Shown here: positions 18,517-28,716 of the stretch, piece by piece
Layout of the letters: each line of letters begins with the position of its first letter
Numbering within the stretch: position 1 is the first letter of the stretch
Source of the DNA: Inhella inkyongensis
GTDB lineage: Bacteria; Pseudomonadota; Gammaproteobacteria; Burkholderiales; Burkholderiaceae_C
Length of the DNA: 64,000 nt
Direction: 5' to 3'
NCBI RefSeq assembly: GCF_005952805.1
Contig: NZ_CP040709.1
Span: 868,001 to 932,000, forward strand
Translations under genes and position numbers: made by a program
Notes under the pieces: model-generated
What the model was told of the DNA's origin: nothing
Databases searched by the model: none
Seen by the model: the letters and a program-made list of their open reading frames with translations, nothing else

Positions 18517-18804
18517 TTAGGCCTGACGCTCGCGCAGCGCCCGCAGTTCATCGGCCATCATGCGCTGACGCAGGCCCTGGCCTTGAAGGCTGAGCAGGGT
18601 CACCAGCCCATGAATGGCCAGTCCCAGGCCCCAGCCCCAAAGCGGGAAGGGGGCGTGGAAGTCGCCGCCTCGCAGCACACTCAGCAGCGCCAGGCCGCCA
18701 TTCACGGCCAGGAAGACGGTCAGGTGGGTCAGGAAGCCCAGCTTCATCTCGACGCGCTTCTTGGCCAGGGCTTGCAGTTCGTCAGGGTTCAGCTCAGTGT
18801 TCAT
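18517..18804 (-). CDS. Small 2TM-domain membrane protein
   Basis: 95 residues: a charged N-terminus with RVEMKLGFLTHL, two hydrophobic helices (about residues 23-43 and 56-73) and a basic tail. This is the layout of the bacterial 2TM domain family, elsewhere found fused to LytTR/histidine-kinase proteins or standing alone. The function is unknown. Confidence 0.75.
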   Translation of the reverse strand: MNTELNPDELQALAKKRVEMKLGFLTHLTVFLAVNGGLALLSVLRGGDFHAPFPLWGWGLGLAIHGLVTLLSLQGQGLRQRMMADELRALRERQA

Positions 18805-18897
18805 GGTGCGATCTCGGTTGCGATGGCGGCACTGTGCAAGTCCAAGCCTGCGCCGCCCACCCTGGGGCGACGAATCGCCACCCGCCGCGCTGAACGG

Positions 18898-19698
18898 TCA
18901 GAGCAGGGCGCGAGTGGTCGCCGTGGCGCTCGCGCCGGCACCGGCCTCGGCCTGCAGGGCCAGCAGACCGTCAAAGATCAAGCTGTCGATCAGCTCGTGC
19001 TCGATGTCCAGCGCCGGTGCCACTTTCCAGCCGGCGCCGCCGGTCATGAAGGTCAGCGGGGCCAACCCGGTGCGTTGCAGCAGGTGACGGTGCATGCGCT
19101 CGATGGCGCCGGTGATGGCGAAGTTGCCGCCGCTGGTCAGCGCGTCCGAGGTGTTGGTGGGGAACTCGCGCACTTCGCCGGTGGGCACGCGCAGACCGGC
19201 CGTGCCGGCCTCCAGCGCGCGCAGCATGATGCCGTGGCCGGGCAGGATCAAGCCACCCAGGAAGTTGCCATCGCTGTCCAGGGCATCCACCGTCACCGCA
19301 GTGCCCACCATCACCACCAGGGCCGGCCGCTGCAGCCCCCGGCGCAGCACATGGCTGCGCGCACCGGCCAGGGCCACCCAGCGGTCGGCACCCAGGCGGG
19401 TGGGGTGGTCATAGCCATTGCGCACGCCGGCCGCCTGCAGCGAGGGCACGACCCAGCGTGGCGTCAGATCCCAGCACTCCAATTGCTCTTCCACGCGCCG
19501 CCGTACCGCGTCGCCGGCCACATTGGTGCCCAGCAGCTGCGAGGGTGGCGGCAGGCCCGCCCATTCGCGTTCGGCCAGGTTGTCGATGTGTTCGAGGAAG
19601 ACGGCGCCATGCCGCAGCAGCGTGGCCCCGGGCAGGGCGTGTTCGAACAGCGCCCACTTGAGGCGGGTGTTGCCGATGTCGATGGCAAGAAAACTCAT
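18898..19698 (-). CDS. coaX: Type III pantothenate kinase
   Basis: CoaX phosphorylates pantothenate, the first step of coenzyme A synthesis, and uses monovalent cations. The 266-residue protein starts [16 protein letters not shown] (phosphate-1 motif DxGNT), has [10 protein letters not shown] (substrate loop) and [13 protein letters not shown] (phosphate-2 motif), and FMTGGAGWK near the end. ATG 19698 puts the catalytic Asp at residue 7 as usual. The birA gene often found upstream is not here; a divergent chemoreceptor gene is. Confidence 0.94.
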   Translation of the reverse strand: MSFLAIDIGNTRLKWALFEHALPGATLLRHGAVFLEHIDNLAEREWAGLPPPSQLLGTNVAGDAVRRRVEEQLECWDLTPRWVVPSLQAAGVRNGYDHPTRLGADRWVALAGARSHVLRRGLQRPALVVMVGTAVTVDALDSDGNFLGGLILPGHGIMLRALEAGTAGLRVPTGEVREFPTNTSDALTSGGNFAITGAIERMHRHLLQRTGLAPLTFMTGGAGWKVAPALDIEHELIDSLIFDGLLALQAEAGAGASATATTRALL

Positions 19699-19784
19699 AG
19701 AGGCGTGAAGAATGCGGCCGGGCGCGAGCCTATCAGTCCTGGGCCCCCGTATATTCGCGCGCACGATCCGGGAGGAAAGACCCC

Positions 19785-21320
19785 ATGACGACGCGCGCAG
19801 AACTGTCTTTGGTCAATCGCATGTGGCTGCCGGTGGCAGTCATCGTGGCCGTGCTGTTTGTGATGGCCCTGGCCACGGTGAGCCGCACGGTGCGGCTGAT
19901 CGATGAATCCAAGGTGCAGCAGGCGGCGCAGATCGACCGCCTGGAAGGGGCCATGACCTGGCATGAGCTGGCCACGCGCCATGCCGACCTGAGTCAGTTG
20001 GTGTTGCAGGGCGGCAGTGCTCAGGCCGCGCGTCTGGATCAGACCGCGCAGCGCTTGACCGAAGTGGCTCAGCGCCTGGGTGAAGCGGGGCAGGCCATCC
20101 AAGGCCCGCAGCAGGCCTATCTGGCCGCCGCCGAGGCGGCGCGCAAAGGGGCGGACGCCGCCGCCTGGCCGGCCCAGGCCGGCGCGCAAGCCGAGGCCCT
20201 GCAGAAAGCACTGGAAGATTTTGTGACGGCGCAAAAGGCCGAGGCCCGGGCGCTGCAGGATCAAATCAGTGCTGCGCGCATGAAGACGGTGTGGGCGGTG
20301 GTGGCCCTGGTGCCGCTGATCGCCATCTTCCTGAGCCTGTCCACGCTTTATTTGGTTCGCAAGATCATTCGCCCGGTCAAGACGCTCATCAATCTGGCCG
20401 AGCACATTGCCGAGGGCGATCTGAGCCGCGAGGTGCGGGTAGACCGCGGCGATGAGCTGGGCAAGCTGCAGCACGCCATTGAGGAGATGCGCCAAGAGCT
20501 GGCCGAGATGGTGACGCAGGCGCGCGAGGGCGCTGACAGCGTGCGCACCGCGTCGAGCGAGATCGCCAACGGCAATATGGACCTGAGTCAGCGCACCGAG
20601 CAGGCCGCCGCCCATGTGCAGCAGACCAGCCATGCCATCAACGAATTGGGCAGCGCCGTGCGCCAGACGGCGCAGAGTGCAGCCACCGCCAACGAACTGG
20701 CGCAAGGGGCAGCCGGCGTGGCCCAGCGCGGCGGCGCCGTGGTGGGCCAGGTGGTGGCCACGATGGACGAGATCAGCGCCAGCTCGCGCAAGATCGCCGA
20801 CATCATTGGCGTCATCGACGGCATCGCCTTCCAGACCAACATCCTGGCGCTCAACGCCGCCGTGGAAGCCGCGCGTGCCGGTGAGCAAGGGCGCGGCTTT
20901 GCCGTGGTGGCCAGCGAGGTGCGATCGCTGGCCGGCCGCTCGGCCGACGCCGCCAAAGAGATCAAGACCCTCATCAGCGCCAGCGTGGAGCGCGTGGAGC
21001 ACGGCAGTCGCCAGGTGCAGGACGCCGGCGCCACCATGCAGGACATCGTGGCCAGCGTCGGCCGCGTCAGCGATGTGATCGGCGAGATCTCCGCTTCCAG
21101 CGCCGAGCAGAGCCAGCACCTGGGCGATGTGGCGGCCTCGATGACCGATCTGGATCAGATGTCCCAGTCCAACGCCGCCCTGGTGGAGCAAGGCGCCGCG
21201 GCGGCCGAGAGTCTGAAGGATCAGGCGGCCAAGCTGGCGGCCTTGGTCAGCAAGTACAAGGTGGCGGGGGAGGGGCTTGGCAATTACGCGCTCCAGCGTT
21301 CACCCCGTTTGACGGCATGA
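19785..21320 (+). CDS. Methyl-accepting chemotaxis protein
   Basis: 511 residues. TM1 spans 14-33, a helical periplasmic domain of about 130 residues follows (four-helix-bundle size), then TM2 at 168-190, HAMP at 191-243, and the signalling domain to about 495. The conserved hairpin tip ([21 protein letters not shown]) that contacts CheA/CheW is intact. A strong GGAGGAAAG Shine-Dalgarno (19771-19779) precedes the ATG. There is no C-terminal pentapeptide for CheR docking. The ligand is unknown. Confidence 0.95.
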   Translation: MTTRAELSLVNRMWLPVAVIVAVLFVMALATVSRTVRLIDESKVQQAAQIDRLEGAMTWHELATRHADLSQLVLQGGSAQAARLDQTAQRLTEVAQRLGEAGQAIQGPQQAYLAAAEAARKGADAAAWPAQAGAQAEALQKALEDFVTAQKAEARALQDQISAARMKTVWAVVALVPLIAIFLSLSTLYLVRKIIRPVKTLINLAEHIAEGDLSREVRVDRGDELGKLQHAIEEMRQELAEMVTQAREGADSVRTASSEIANGNMDLSQRTEQAAAHVQQTSHAINELGSAVRQTAQSAATANELAQGAAGVAQRGGAVVGQVVATMDEISASSRKIADIIGVIDGIAFQTNILALNAAVEAARAGEQGRGFAVVASEVRSLAGRSADAAKEIKTLISASVERVEHGSRQVQDAGATMQDIVASVGRVSDVIGEISASSAEQSQHLGDVAASMTDLDQMSQSNAALVEQGAAAAESLKDQAAKLAALVSKYKVAGEGLGNYALQRSPRLTA

Positions 21321-21433
21321 AGCCGCATGGCCTTGGCCAAAGGCGATGACATCAAATCCCAAGGCCGAATGACTTTCGGGTCCAGTGACCAACTGGACAT
21401 AGAGTGCCGCCGCTTGTTTTTTTAAGGGAAGAA

Positions 21434-22315
21434 GTGAAGAACATTGCCTTTGCACTGGCGTTTGCCATGCTGCTGCCCACCTACCTGCCTTCCGGCCGTG
21501 CCCACGCGACGTCCATCGAGGACCCCAAGACCGTGGCCCTATTGGGATATGCCGGCGACCGCTTCCAGCTGGTTCGGAAGCGCGAGGCGGTCGGCTCCAA
21601 CCAGAGCCCCTATGTGCGCAAGGAGGTCAAGCTCAAGGGACCCGAGCTGAGTCGCCTGGTGTTGGCGGGCCTGGACAAGGCTGCCGAGGTGGCATTTCCG
21701 GCCGCGCAACGCGTTCAGCTGGAGTGGCAGCCCGATGAGGCCTTGTTGAGTCAACTGGACTCGGTGCGCGGGAGCCGCCGCGAGGCCATGATGGAGGCCG
21801 CCGTATTGGCACATTTGCGGGCCTTGCCGCAGCGCCAGGAGTGGGATCAGATCATCGTCGTCCTGCCCAAATTCCAGTTCAGCGATGCCAAGGGATTGGG
21901 AGGTCAATTGATGGGCATGGGGGTGTATGTCCAGCCACTTGAGAAGTCACAGCTCGATGTCAACGGTCTAAGCCTGGACCCTCTACCGAGCGACTCCAGT
22001 GACGATCCGGCCGCCATCAACCCCGCCACCGGCGAGCGTGTGACGGCGTTCCGCTACACCGCGCCCTATTTCTTTTTTCAGACCCTGACCTTGGATGCCA
22101 AGTCGCTGATGGTCTTGAAGCGTGTGGTTAGGCTGGATAACCTGAAGTACGCCAACCCCGATGATCAGCACCGGGGCAGTCAGGCAGATTTGAGTTCTGA
22201 CTTGTTGGCCAAGGCCATGGGCCGGTTGGTTGAGCGATCGGCCATGCGCACGGTAGGCGGAGACGTCACGGTCGGTCCGGTTAAGCCTGTGGCGCCGGCT
22301 CCTAAGCAGCCCTGA
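21434..22315 (+). CDS. Exported protein of unknown function
   Basis: 293 residues. GTG 21434 is chosen because AAGGGAA lies just upstream and the start gives a signal peptide ending AHATS. The mature protein shows alternating alpha/beta sequence (VALLGYAGDRFQLV, WDQIIVVLPKFQFSDAKG, YFFFQTLTLDAKSLMVL) without a motif I recognise. A Pro/Ala tail ends the protein. The gene stands between a chemoreceptor and a DUF885 gene. Confidence 0.75.
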   Translation: MKNIAFALAFAMLLPTYLPSGRAHATSIEDPKTVALLGYAGDRFQLVRKREAVGSNQSPYVRKEVKLKGPELSRLVLAGLDKAAEVAFPAAQRVQLEWQPDEALLSQLDSVRGSRREAMMEAAVLAHLRALPQRQEWDQIIVVLPKFQFSDAKGLGGQLMGMGVYVQPLEKSQLDVNGLSLDPLPSDSSDDPAAINPATGERVTAFRYTAPYFFFQTLTLDAKSLMVLKRVVRLDNLKYANPDDQHRGSQADLSSDLLAKAMGRLVERSAMRTVGGDVTVGPVKPVAPAPKQP

Positions 22316-22405
22316 TCTGCGGATCCGAGGTTGGCAGGAAGAGGTCCGGATTCTTCCGTCGGCCGCAACTAGTATGCGGGCCCGTATGGTTCTGAACGCT
22401 CCTGC

Positions 22406-24229
22406 ATGCGCCTCCTTCCTCTGCTACTGACACTGGCCCTCGGCCCTGTTGCGGGACTCCCAGCCGGGGCTGCTACCTCTAACCAAGGCTTGGCTTGTTC
22501 GGCGCCCTGTTCGGCCAGAGCGGTGCTGGCCGAACTGGCCGAGCGCTACTTTCAGCAGGGCCTGGAACTCAACCCGCAGACTGGCAGCCAGCTGCTGGGT
22601 GAGGCACGCTTTGAAGGGCGCCTGGGCCTGAGCCTGCGCCCCGAGCACCGTGCGCGTGACACGGCGCTGCAGCAAGGCCTGCTGCGTGAACTGCAGCGCA
22701 TAGACCCGCGCGCGCTCCAGCCCGAGGAGCGCATCACCCATCAGTTGCTGCGCCAAGAAGCGCGCGACCGGTTGGCCCTGCTCGCCTTCCCCGAGCACCT
22801 GCTGCCCATCAACCAGTACGGCGGTCTGCCCGTGCAACTGGCCGAGTGGGCCAGCGGCCAGTCCTTGCAACCCTTCGGCACTGCTGCGCATTACCGCGGC
22901 TACCTGGCCCGGCTGCGCCATCTGCCGGCTTGGGTGGACCAGGCCATCGCCAACCTGCGCGAGGGCCAGCGCCGCGGCATCGTCGTCAACCGTGCCTTGC
23001 TGGAGCGCGGCCTCAAGAACCTGCGCGAGCTGGCGCAGACGGACTTTGATCAGCACCCCTACAGCGCGCCACTGCGGCGCTGGCCCGCAGGCATCGGCGT
23101 CGAAGACCAGCAGGCACTGACCTCCGAATACCGCCACGCACTGGGCGAAGAGATCCAGCCCGCGCTGCGCCGCCTGGTGCAATTCCTGGACACCGAGCAC
23201 CTGCCCCACACCCGCCAGACCGCGGGCCTCGGAGCCCTGCCCGGCGGCAAGGCCTGGTATGCCGAACGGGTGCGCCAGCACACCACCACGGCGCTCACCC
23301 CCGATCAGGTGCACCGCCTGGGCCTGCAGGAAGTGGCGCGTCTGCACCAGCGCGTGGATGCCCTGCGCCAGCGAGTGGGCTACGCGGGCGATGTCACCGC
23401 CTTCCTGGCTGACCGCCAGTGGCGCGATGACCTGCAGCCCTTCCGCAGCGAAGCCGAGATCCTGGACGCCTACCGCGCGCTGAACGCCCGCATCGCCGCC
23501 GGCCTGCCCGCGCTGTTCGAGCGTTTCCCCAAGGCCGCGCTGGCCATCCAGGCAGAGCCCGAGATCAGCCGCGCCACGGCCTCGGACCATTACGAGCCGC
23601 CCGCCATGGACGGTTCGCGGCCCGGTATCTACTACGCGGTGATCCAGGACCCGCGCGAGTACGAGCGCCAGTGGATGGTCTCGCTGTTGCTGCACGAGGC
23701 CCAGCCCGGCCACCACTTCCAGATGGCCAGCCAGCAGGAGCTGGACCTGCCGCAGTTCCGCAAGCACCTGTGGTTCACCGCCTATGGCGAAGGCTGGGCG
23801 CTCTACACCGAGACCCTGGGCTATGCGCTGGGCCTCTATCAGGACGACCCCGTGGCCGAACTGGGTCATCTGAAGATGGCCCTGCACCGCGCCATCCGCC
23901 TGGTGGTGGACACCGGCCTGCACCACCTAGGCTGGAGCCGCGAGCAGACCATTGACTACATCCGCCGCACCGAGGGCGCCAAGGAAGACGACGCCCGCCG
24001 CGCCACCGAGCGCTACATGGCCGACCCCGGCCAGGCCCTCGGCTATATGGTGGGCGCCTTGAAGATCCAGGCGCTGCGCGAACGGGCCGAGAAAGCTTTG
24101 GGCGCACGATTCAGCCTACCGGCCTTCCACACCCAGGTGCTGCGCCTGGGCTGCGTGCCGCTGGATGTGCTGGAGCGGGAGATCGGGCGTTGGATCAAGG
24201 ACCAGGCCGGGCCGAAACCTCGTAGCTGA
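22406..24229 (+). CDS. Exported DUF885 family protein, probable metallohydrolase
   Basis: 607 residues with a signal peptide (PAGAATSN). The second half carries the family hallmarks: LLLHEAQPGHHFQM (a zinc-type HExxxGHH motif near residue 430), FTAYGEGWALYTE, and GYMVGALKIQALRERAE. DUF885 proteins resemble M2/M3-like gluzincin peptidases by structure prediction, but their substrates are mostly undefined. The last 35 nt overlap the convergent metallophosphoesterase gene. Confidence 0.88.
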   Translation: MRLLPLLLTLALGPVAGLPAGAATSNQGLACSAPCSARAVLAELAERYFQQGLELNPQTGSQLLGEARFEGRLGLSLRPEHRARDTALQQGLLRELQRIDPRALQPEERITHQLLRQEARDRLALLAFPEHLLPINQYGGLPVQLAEWASGQSLQPFGTAAHYRGYLARLRHLPAWVDQAIANLREGQRRGIVVNRALLERGLKNLRELAQTDFDQHPYSAPLRRWPAGIGVEDQQALTSEYRHALGEEIQPALRRLVQFLDTEHLPHTRQTAGLGALPGGKAWYAERVRQHTTTALTPDQVHRLGLQEVARLHQRVDALRQRVGYAGDVTAFLADRQWRDDLQPFRSEAEILDAYRALNARIAAGLPALFERFPKAALAIQAEPEISRATASDHYEPPAMDGSRPGIYYAVIQDPREYERQWMVSLLLHEAQPGHHFQMASQQELDLPQFRKHLWFTAYGEGWALYTETLGYALGLYQDDPVAELGHLKMALHRAIRLVVDTGLHHLGWSREQTIDYIRRTEGAKEDDARRATERYMADPGQALGYMVGALKIQALRERAEKALGARFSLPAFHTQVLRLGCVPLDVLEREIGRWIKDQAGPKPRS

Positions 24230-25718
24230 ACTCGCGCGGCTCCGGCGCCGGCTGGTCGGGCAGCCAGCTGCGCCGGTATGCCACCCGCACTTTCTCGGGC
24301 CCGACCTGCACGTTCAGCCAGCCTGAGTTGGGCAGTAACTCGCCGCTGCGGTAGTGCTCGCGGAAGTAGAAGGCCTGGTTGGGGTCGGCGGGTTCGGGCA
24401 CGGTCTGGTAGACCACGCCATCGAGTTCCTGGCGCGCGAACACATGGTCGTGGCCCTGGAAGAAGATGGTCACCCCAGTCTTGACCATCAGCGCATGGAT
24501 GGGCAGCGGCCAGCCCGGACGGCGCTGCGCAAACTCGTCGCGGCCCTGGCGGTTGCGCCCACCCCATTCAAACTGGGTGGCCATCTCCACCCCGCCGCGT
24601 CCGGTGCCCAGCACATGGTGGGCGAACACGAATTTGTAGCGCGCGCGGCTGCCCTCCAGGGTCTGGCGCAGCCAGTGGTACTGGGCGTCGCCCAGGCTGT
24701 TGTCCCACAGATCACGCCCGCCCTTGCCGCCCTTGTCCCGGCTGCCCAGCGCGTTGTCCGCCGGGCCGCGGCTGTGCCAATACGGGTCCAGCACCACGAA
24801 GAGCGCATCGCCCCAGGTCCAGGCGTAGTAATTGCGCAGCAGGCCGATATGGGGCACGGGCTCGGCATTGCCGCTGTAGAAGCCATCCGGTGCAGGCTGG
24901 GGGTAGAGGCGGTTGCGCGCGGTCTGCGCCCACACGGCCACGTTGTCCGGCCCGCCGTCCAGGTTCGCGCCCGCCGCCTGCTCGTGGTTGCCGTTCACCA
25001 GAAAGAGCGGCGCCGTGCGCCCGATCAGCGACAGAAACGGCCGCTGCAGCAGATAGCGCCCGCTGACGCTGTCGCGCGTCCACTCCTTCAAGGTGTCCAC
25101 GCTGAAGTCGTCGCCCAGGGTCAGGTAGAAGTCCGGCTGCGCTTGGGCGGCGGCGCGCAGGGTCTGCGCGTAGAGCCGGGGGTCGAACTGATGACCGCGC
25201 TCGGGGTGCGAGTCGCCCTGCAGCGCAAAGCTGAAGGCTTGGCCCGGTGCACGCTGGGTGTGAAAGGTCTGCGCCTCCAGCGTCTGCCAGGCAGCGTCGC
25301 CCGTGCGGCGTTGTTGCAGCTCGTAGCCGTGGCGTGCATCGGGGCTCAGGCCGCTGAGCTCGAACTCCAGCGGCTCGCCGGCCCGCAGGCTCAGGTTCGG
25401 GCCGGTCGTCCAGGTCTCGCGGGGGCGGTCGGCGCGGCCCCAGCGCAGGCGCAGCTCGCGCGCGCTGGCGGCCAGCAGGTTCAGCGTCACGCTGCGCGCC
25501 GTGGGGCGGCCCAGCAGTACCGACAGCTCTTGCTGCGGCGCCAGCTCGGCGGGCAGGGTCCAGGCCCCGCCTCGTCCGCCCTTGCCGCCTTGGCCCCCAC
25601 CTTGGCCCCCGCCTTGCCCGTTGCGACGCGGTGCCGCCTCGTCCTGGGCCTGCGGTGCCAGGGCCACGCCCAACAAGGTCAGGGCGAGGGCTAGACCTCG
25701 AGCTGTCATTCGTTTCAT
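24195..25718 (-). CDS. Exported metallophosphoesterase, paralogue 1 (type A, last gene of operon)
   Basis: 507 residues with a signal peptide (APQAQDE) and a Gly/Lys-rich linker (residues 33-51). A beta-sandwich-like N-terminal domain (about 60-155, as in purple-acid/PhoD-type phosphatases) precedes a calcineurin-like domain. Metal ligands are GDSH 168-171, GDD 202-204, GNHE 243-246, AHH 366-368 and GHDH 422-425. Type A is defined here by SHPER, GDDFSVDT and HHVLGTGRGG, shared with paralogue 4. ATG 25718 overlaps the previous stop by 4 nt (ATGA), which indicates translational coupling. It has no lipobox, unlike paralogues 3 and 4. Confidence 0.9.
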   Translation of the reverse strand: MKRMTARGLALALTLLGVALAPQAQDEAAPRRNGQGGGQGGGQGGKGGRGGAWTLPAELAPQQELSVLLGRPTARSVTLNLLAASARELRLRWGRADRPRETWTTGPNLSLRAGEPLEFELSGLSPDARHGYELQQRRTGDAAWQTLEAQTFHTQRAPGQAFSFALQGDSHPERGHQFDPRLYAQTLRAAAQAQPDFYLTLGDDFSVDTLKEWTRDSVSGRYLLQRPFLSLIGRTAPLFLVNGNHEQAAGANLDGGPDNVAVWAQTARNRLYPQPAPDGFYSGNAEPVPHIGLLRNYYAWTWGDALFVVLDPYWHSRGPADNALGSRDKGGKGGRDLWDNSLGDAQYHWLRQTLEGSRARYKFVFAHHVLGTGRGGVEMATQFEWGGRNRQGRDEFAQRRPGWPLPIHALMVKTGVTIFFQGHDHVFARQELDGVVYQTVPEPADPNQAFYFREHYRSGELLPNSGWLNVQVGPEKVRVAYRRSWLPDQPAPEPREFSYEVSARPGP

Positions 25719-27169
25719 GGCCGGCGCTCCGGAGTGCTTAGGGTTTCACGGTGCAGCAGGCGCGGGGCCCCCGGGCTGCCGGTGCCCAGATAGTCCAGGT
25801 CCAGGCCGTCGGGCCGCACGCTCACGCGCAGCAGGCCGCCGCTGTTGCGCAGCAGGCCTTCGGTGTAGCCGTAGTCGGCGGGGTCCGGCCCGCCCTCGCC
25901 ATGGCCGGGCTGGGGCACGGTCTGGTAGACGATGCCATCGCGGCGCTGCAGCGCGTACAGATGGTCATGCCCTTTGAACACCGCCGTCACGCCGGTGCGC
26001 ACAAACAGCGGATGCAGGGCCTCGGGCCAACCGGGGCGTTGCTGGGCCAGTCCGGGGCTGCCGTCGGCATTCAGCCCGCCCCATTCGCCAAAGCCGGCGG
26101 CCTCCACGCCGCCGCGGCCCTGGCGGTCGCGCCCGCCGATCAGCTGGTGCACGAAGACGAATTTGTGCCGGGCGCGGCTGCCCTCCAGGGTCTGGCGCAG
26201 CCAGCGGTATTGCGCCTCGCCCAGGCTGAGCTGCCAGCGCTCTTCGGCCCGCCGGCCGCGCCCGCCGCCCGGGGCCTGCGGCGGTGCATGCCAGTAGGGG
26301 TTGAGCACCACAAAGAGCGCATCGCCCCAGGTCCAGGCGTAGTGGTCGCGCAGCGGCGCGCCGGTCAAGGGGTCGGGCTGGGCGATGCCGCTGTAGAAGC
26401 CATCGGGCTCCGGGTTGGGGAAGTAGTGCTGGCGGCGTTGGTGCGCCCACAGGCCCAGGCTGTCGGCGCCTTGCTTGAGCAGCTTGCGGTCCTCGCCATC
26501 GTGGTTGCCCAGCACCAGAAAGAGCGGCAGGCCCAGCTGGCTGAAGGCCTGGCGCTGGGCCAGGTATTGCTGCTCTGCCGCCGCGCGGTCGCTGTGCTTG
26601 TCCACCATGAAGGTGTCGCCCAGGTCGATGTGGAAGTCGGGGCCCAGGGCCCGCACGGCGGCCAGGCTGCGCTGGTACTGGGCGGCATCGGTGTTTTGGT
26701 CCAGGTGCGAGTCGGCGCTGATCGTGAACGCAAAGGCCTGCCCGGCCGGCCGCGCGGTGTGCCACTGGGCCGTGGCCAGGGTCTGCCCGCCGCGGCGCAG
26801 CTCCACGCGGTAGCGCTGATTGGGCTTCAGCCCGCTCAGCGTCAGTGGCTTCACTTCGCCGGCGGCCAGCGCCAGAGCCACTCCTTCCGCTCGCAGCGGG
26901 GCCTCGCCCTCGGCGCGCCACAGTTGCAGGCCGCTGAGGGCTTCGCGGGCGAACAGGCTGAGCAGCACCCGGTCCGGCCCCGGGCGGCCGAGCACCAGGT
27001 CCAGGGCCGGCGCGGCGCCCAGGCTCACCATCTGATGGGCCGGGCCCTCGCGCGGGCGGCCACGCGGCTCCTCGGCGCCCTCCACAGGGCGCCCCTGTGC
27101 CCAAGCGGCCCAGGCCAGGCTGCTGCCCAGCACCAGCCCCCACAGGGCCATCGCACGGCGGTTCGGCAT
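25715..27169 (-). CDS. Exported metallophosphoesterase, paralogue 2 (type B)
   Basis: 484 residues, Sec signal ending WAAWAQG, no lipobox. It has the same two-domain architecture as its neighbours. Metal motifs are SADSHLD, LGDTFMVDKHSD, GNHDGED, VHQ and GHDH. Type B is defined by DSHLDxNxD and GDTFMxxKHSD, shared with paralogue 3, and the His-His pair of type A is His-Gln here. ATG 27169 shares one nucleotide with the preceding stop (TGATG); a GTG at 27172 is an alternative. Coupled translation is expected. Confidence 0.88.
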   Translation of the reverse strand: MPNRRAMALWGLVLGSSLAWAAWAQGRPVEGAEEPRGRPREGPAHQMVSLGAAPALDLVLGRPGPDRVLLSLFAREALSGLQLWRAEGEAPLRAEGVALALAAGEVKPLTLSGLKPNQRYRVELRRGGQTLATAQWHTARPAGQAFAFTISADSHLDQNTDAAQYQRSLAAVRALGPDFHIDLGDTFMVDKHSDRAAAEQQYLAQRQAFSQLGLPLFLVLGNHDGEDRKLLKQGADSLGLWAHQRRQHYFPNPEPDGFYSGIAQPDPLTGAPLRDHYAWTWGDALFVVLNPYWHAPPQAPGGGRGRRAEERWQLSLGEAQYRWLRQTLEGSRARHKFVFVHQLIGGRDRQGRGGVEAAGFGEWGGLNADGSPGLAQQRPGWPEALHPLFVRTGVTAVFKGHDHLYALQRRDGIVYQTVPQPGHGEGGPDPADYGYTEGLLRNSGGLLRVSVRPDGLDLDYLGTGSPGAPRLLHRETLSTPERRP

Positions 27170-28716
27170 CACGGTCGGCTCCAGCTCGCATCCACCTGCG
27201 CATTGCGCCGCGTGGCGGTTTCCTGGGCGGGCAGCCAGGCGCGCACATAGTCGCAGCGCAACCCGTCCGGGCCCACGCTGATGCGCAGATGCCCCGAGCT
27301 GCTTTGGATGCTGCCGCTACTGTAGTGATAGTCCCGCGCCAGGCTGGCGCCGCTGCTGGTGTTGCGCGCGCTGGGCTGCGGCACGGCCTGGTAGACGATG
27401 CCGTCCAGCTCCTGTTGCGCATACAGATGGTCGTGCCCATGGAACACGGCCGTGACCCCATGCTGCTTGAGCAGGGCATGAATGGGCAGACCCCAACCCG
27501 GGCGGCGGGCGGCAAAGCCCTCGCTGCCGTCGGCGTTCTTGCCGCCCCATTCGAAGAAGGGCGCGGCCTCCACCCCGCCGCGCATCTGGCCGTCCAGGCC
27601 GCCCACCAGGTTGTGCAGGAAGACCAGCTTGTAGCGCGCGCTGCTGCCGGCCAGGGTGTCGGCCAGCCAGCGGTACTGGCGCTCGCCCAGGCTCAGGTTC
27701 CAGCCGTCCTTGCTGGCCTGCTGGGCGCTGTTCCAGAACGGATCCAGCACGATGAAGAGGGCGTCGCCCCATTGCCAGCTGTACCAGGCGGCGCGCTCGC
27801 CCACGAAGGGGTCGGGCAGGGTGTCGCCGCGGTAGAAGATGCCGGGGCTGGGGTTGGCGAAATAGCGCTGGCGCGCCTGGGTGGCCCAGACGGCCAGATT
27901 GCTGGCGCTGCCGTCGTTCAGCCAGCCCAGTTCGCCCTCGTGGTTGCCATTGGCCAGGAACAGCGGCACCGAGGCCGAGATCGCCCCGAAATTGCCGCGC
28001 TCGTAGGCGTAGCGGCGGTTCACCGTGGCGGGGTCGGGGGCCATCTGCACCAGGGCCTCCAGCGGGTCGCTGTGCTTCTCGGTCATGAAGGTATCGCCCA
28101 GGTCGATGTGGAAGTCCGGGGCGTCGGCCGCCACATTGGCCAGGGTGCGGCGGTAGAGCTCGAGGTCAGAGTTCTCGTCCAGATGGGAGTCGGCCTGCAG
28201 CGTGAAGCTGAAGCGGCTGCCTGGCGGCCGCGCGGTCTGGAAGCTGGCGCTGCTGCCGGCCACTTCGCTGCCCCCGGCCTGGGCCTGGTAGAGCAGGCGG
28301 TAGCGGTAGCGCTGGTTGGCGCGCAAGTCCCCCAGCAGCAGGCGCAGCGGCTGGCCGGCCAGCAGGGCCTGGGCCGGGCTGATGCGCTCGGGCTCGCTGC
28401 CGCCCTCGGCCGCATAGGCCACACGCACCCAGCCGCTCTGGCTGGCCGACAGCAGGTTCAGCACCACCGTGCTGGTGGTGGGGGCGCCCAGCAGCAGGCT
28501 GCCGCTGAAACCCTCGCTCGGGGCAGGTGCAGGTGCAGGTGCAGGTGCAGGTGCGGGAGCTGGCGCTGGTGCGGGTGCGGGTGCCGGTGCGGGTGCTGGC
28601 GCAGGACTGGGCGCCGGCGCCGATCCCCCACCCCCGCCGCAGGCCAGCAGGGTGAGCAAAGACGTGGCCGCGCCCAGGGCGCGCAGGGTGGTGTGCAAAG
28701 GCTGGGGCTGTTTCAT
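27169..28716 (-). CDS. Metallophosphoesterase lipoprotein, paralogue 3 (type B)
   Basis: 515 residues. Lipobox LLTLLAC followed by GGGGG, then a 20-dipeptide Ala-Pro linker encoded by hexanucleotide repeats. The N-terminal beta domain and phosphoesterase domain follow, with ADSHLDENSD, LGDTFMTEKHSD, GNHEGE, FLHN and GHDH. It would be a membrane-anchored periplasmic or surface enzyme. It overlaps paralogue 4 by 4 nt (ATGA). Substrates of this family range from phosphomonoesters to nucleotides and phosphodiesters, and the sequence does not decide. Confidence 0.9.
   Translation of the reverse strand: MKQPQPLHTTLRALGAATSLLTLLACGGGGGSAPAPSPAPAPAPAPAPAPAPAPAPAPAPAPAPAPSEGFSGSLLLGAPTTSTVVLNLLSASQSGWVRVAYAAEGGSEPERISPAQALLAGQPLRLLLGDLRANQRYRYRLLYQAQAGGSEVAGSSASFQTARPPGSRFSFTLQADSHLDENSDLELYRRTLANVAADAPDFHIDLGDTFMTEKHSDPLEALVQMAPDPATVNRRYAYERGNFGAISASVPLFLANGNHEGELGWLNDGSASNLAVWATQARQRYFANPSPGIFYRGDTLPDPFVGERAAWYSWQWGDALFIVLDPFWNSAQQASKDGWNLSLGERQYRWLADTLAGSSARYKLVFLHNLVGGLDGQMRGGVEAAPFFEWGGKNADGSEGFAARRPGWGLPIHALLKQHGVTAVFHGHDHLYAQQELDGIVYQAVPQPSARNTSSGASLARDYHYSSGSIQSSSGHLRISVGPDGLRCDYVRAWLPAQETATRRNAQVDASWSRP
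28520..28615 (+). repeat. Hexanucleotide (GGTGCN) microsatellite in paralogue 3
   Basis: Runs of GGTGCA, GGTGCG and similar hexamers encode the Ala-Pro linker on the minus strand. Copy changes would alter linker length without breaking the frame. Confidence 0.85.
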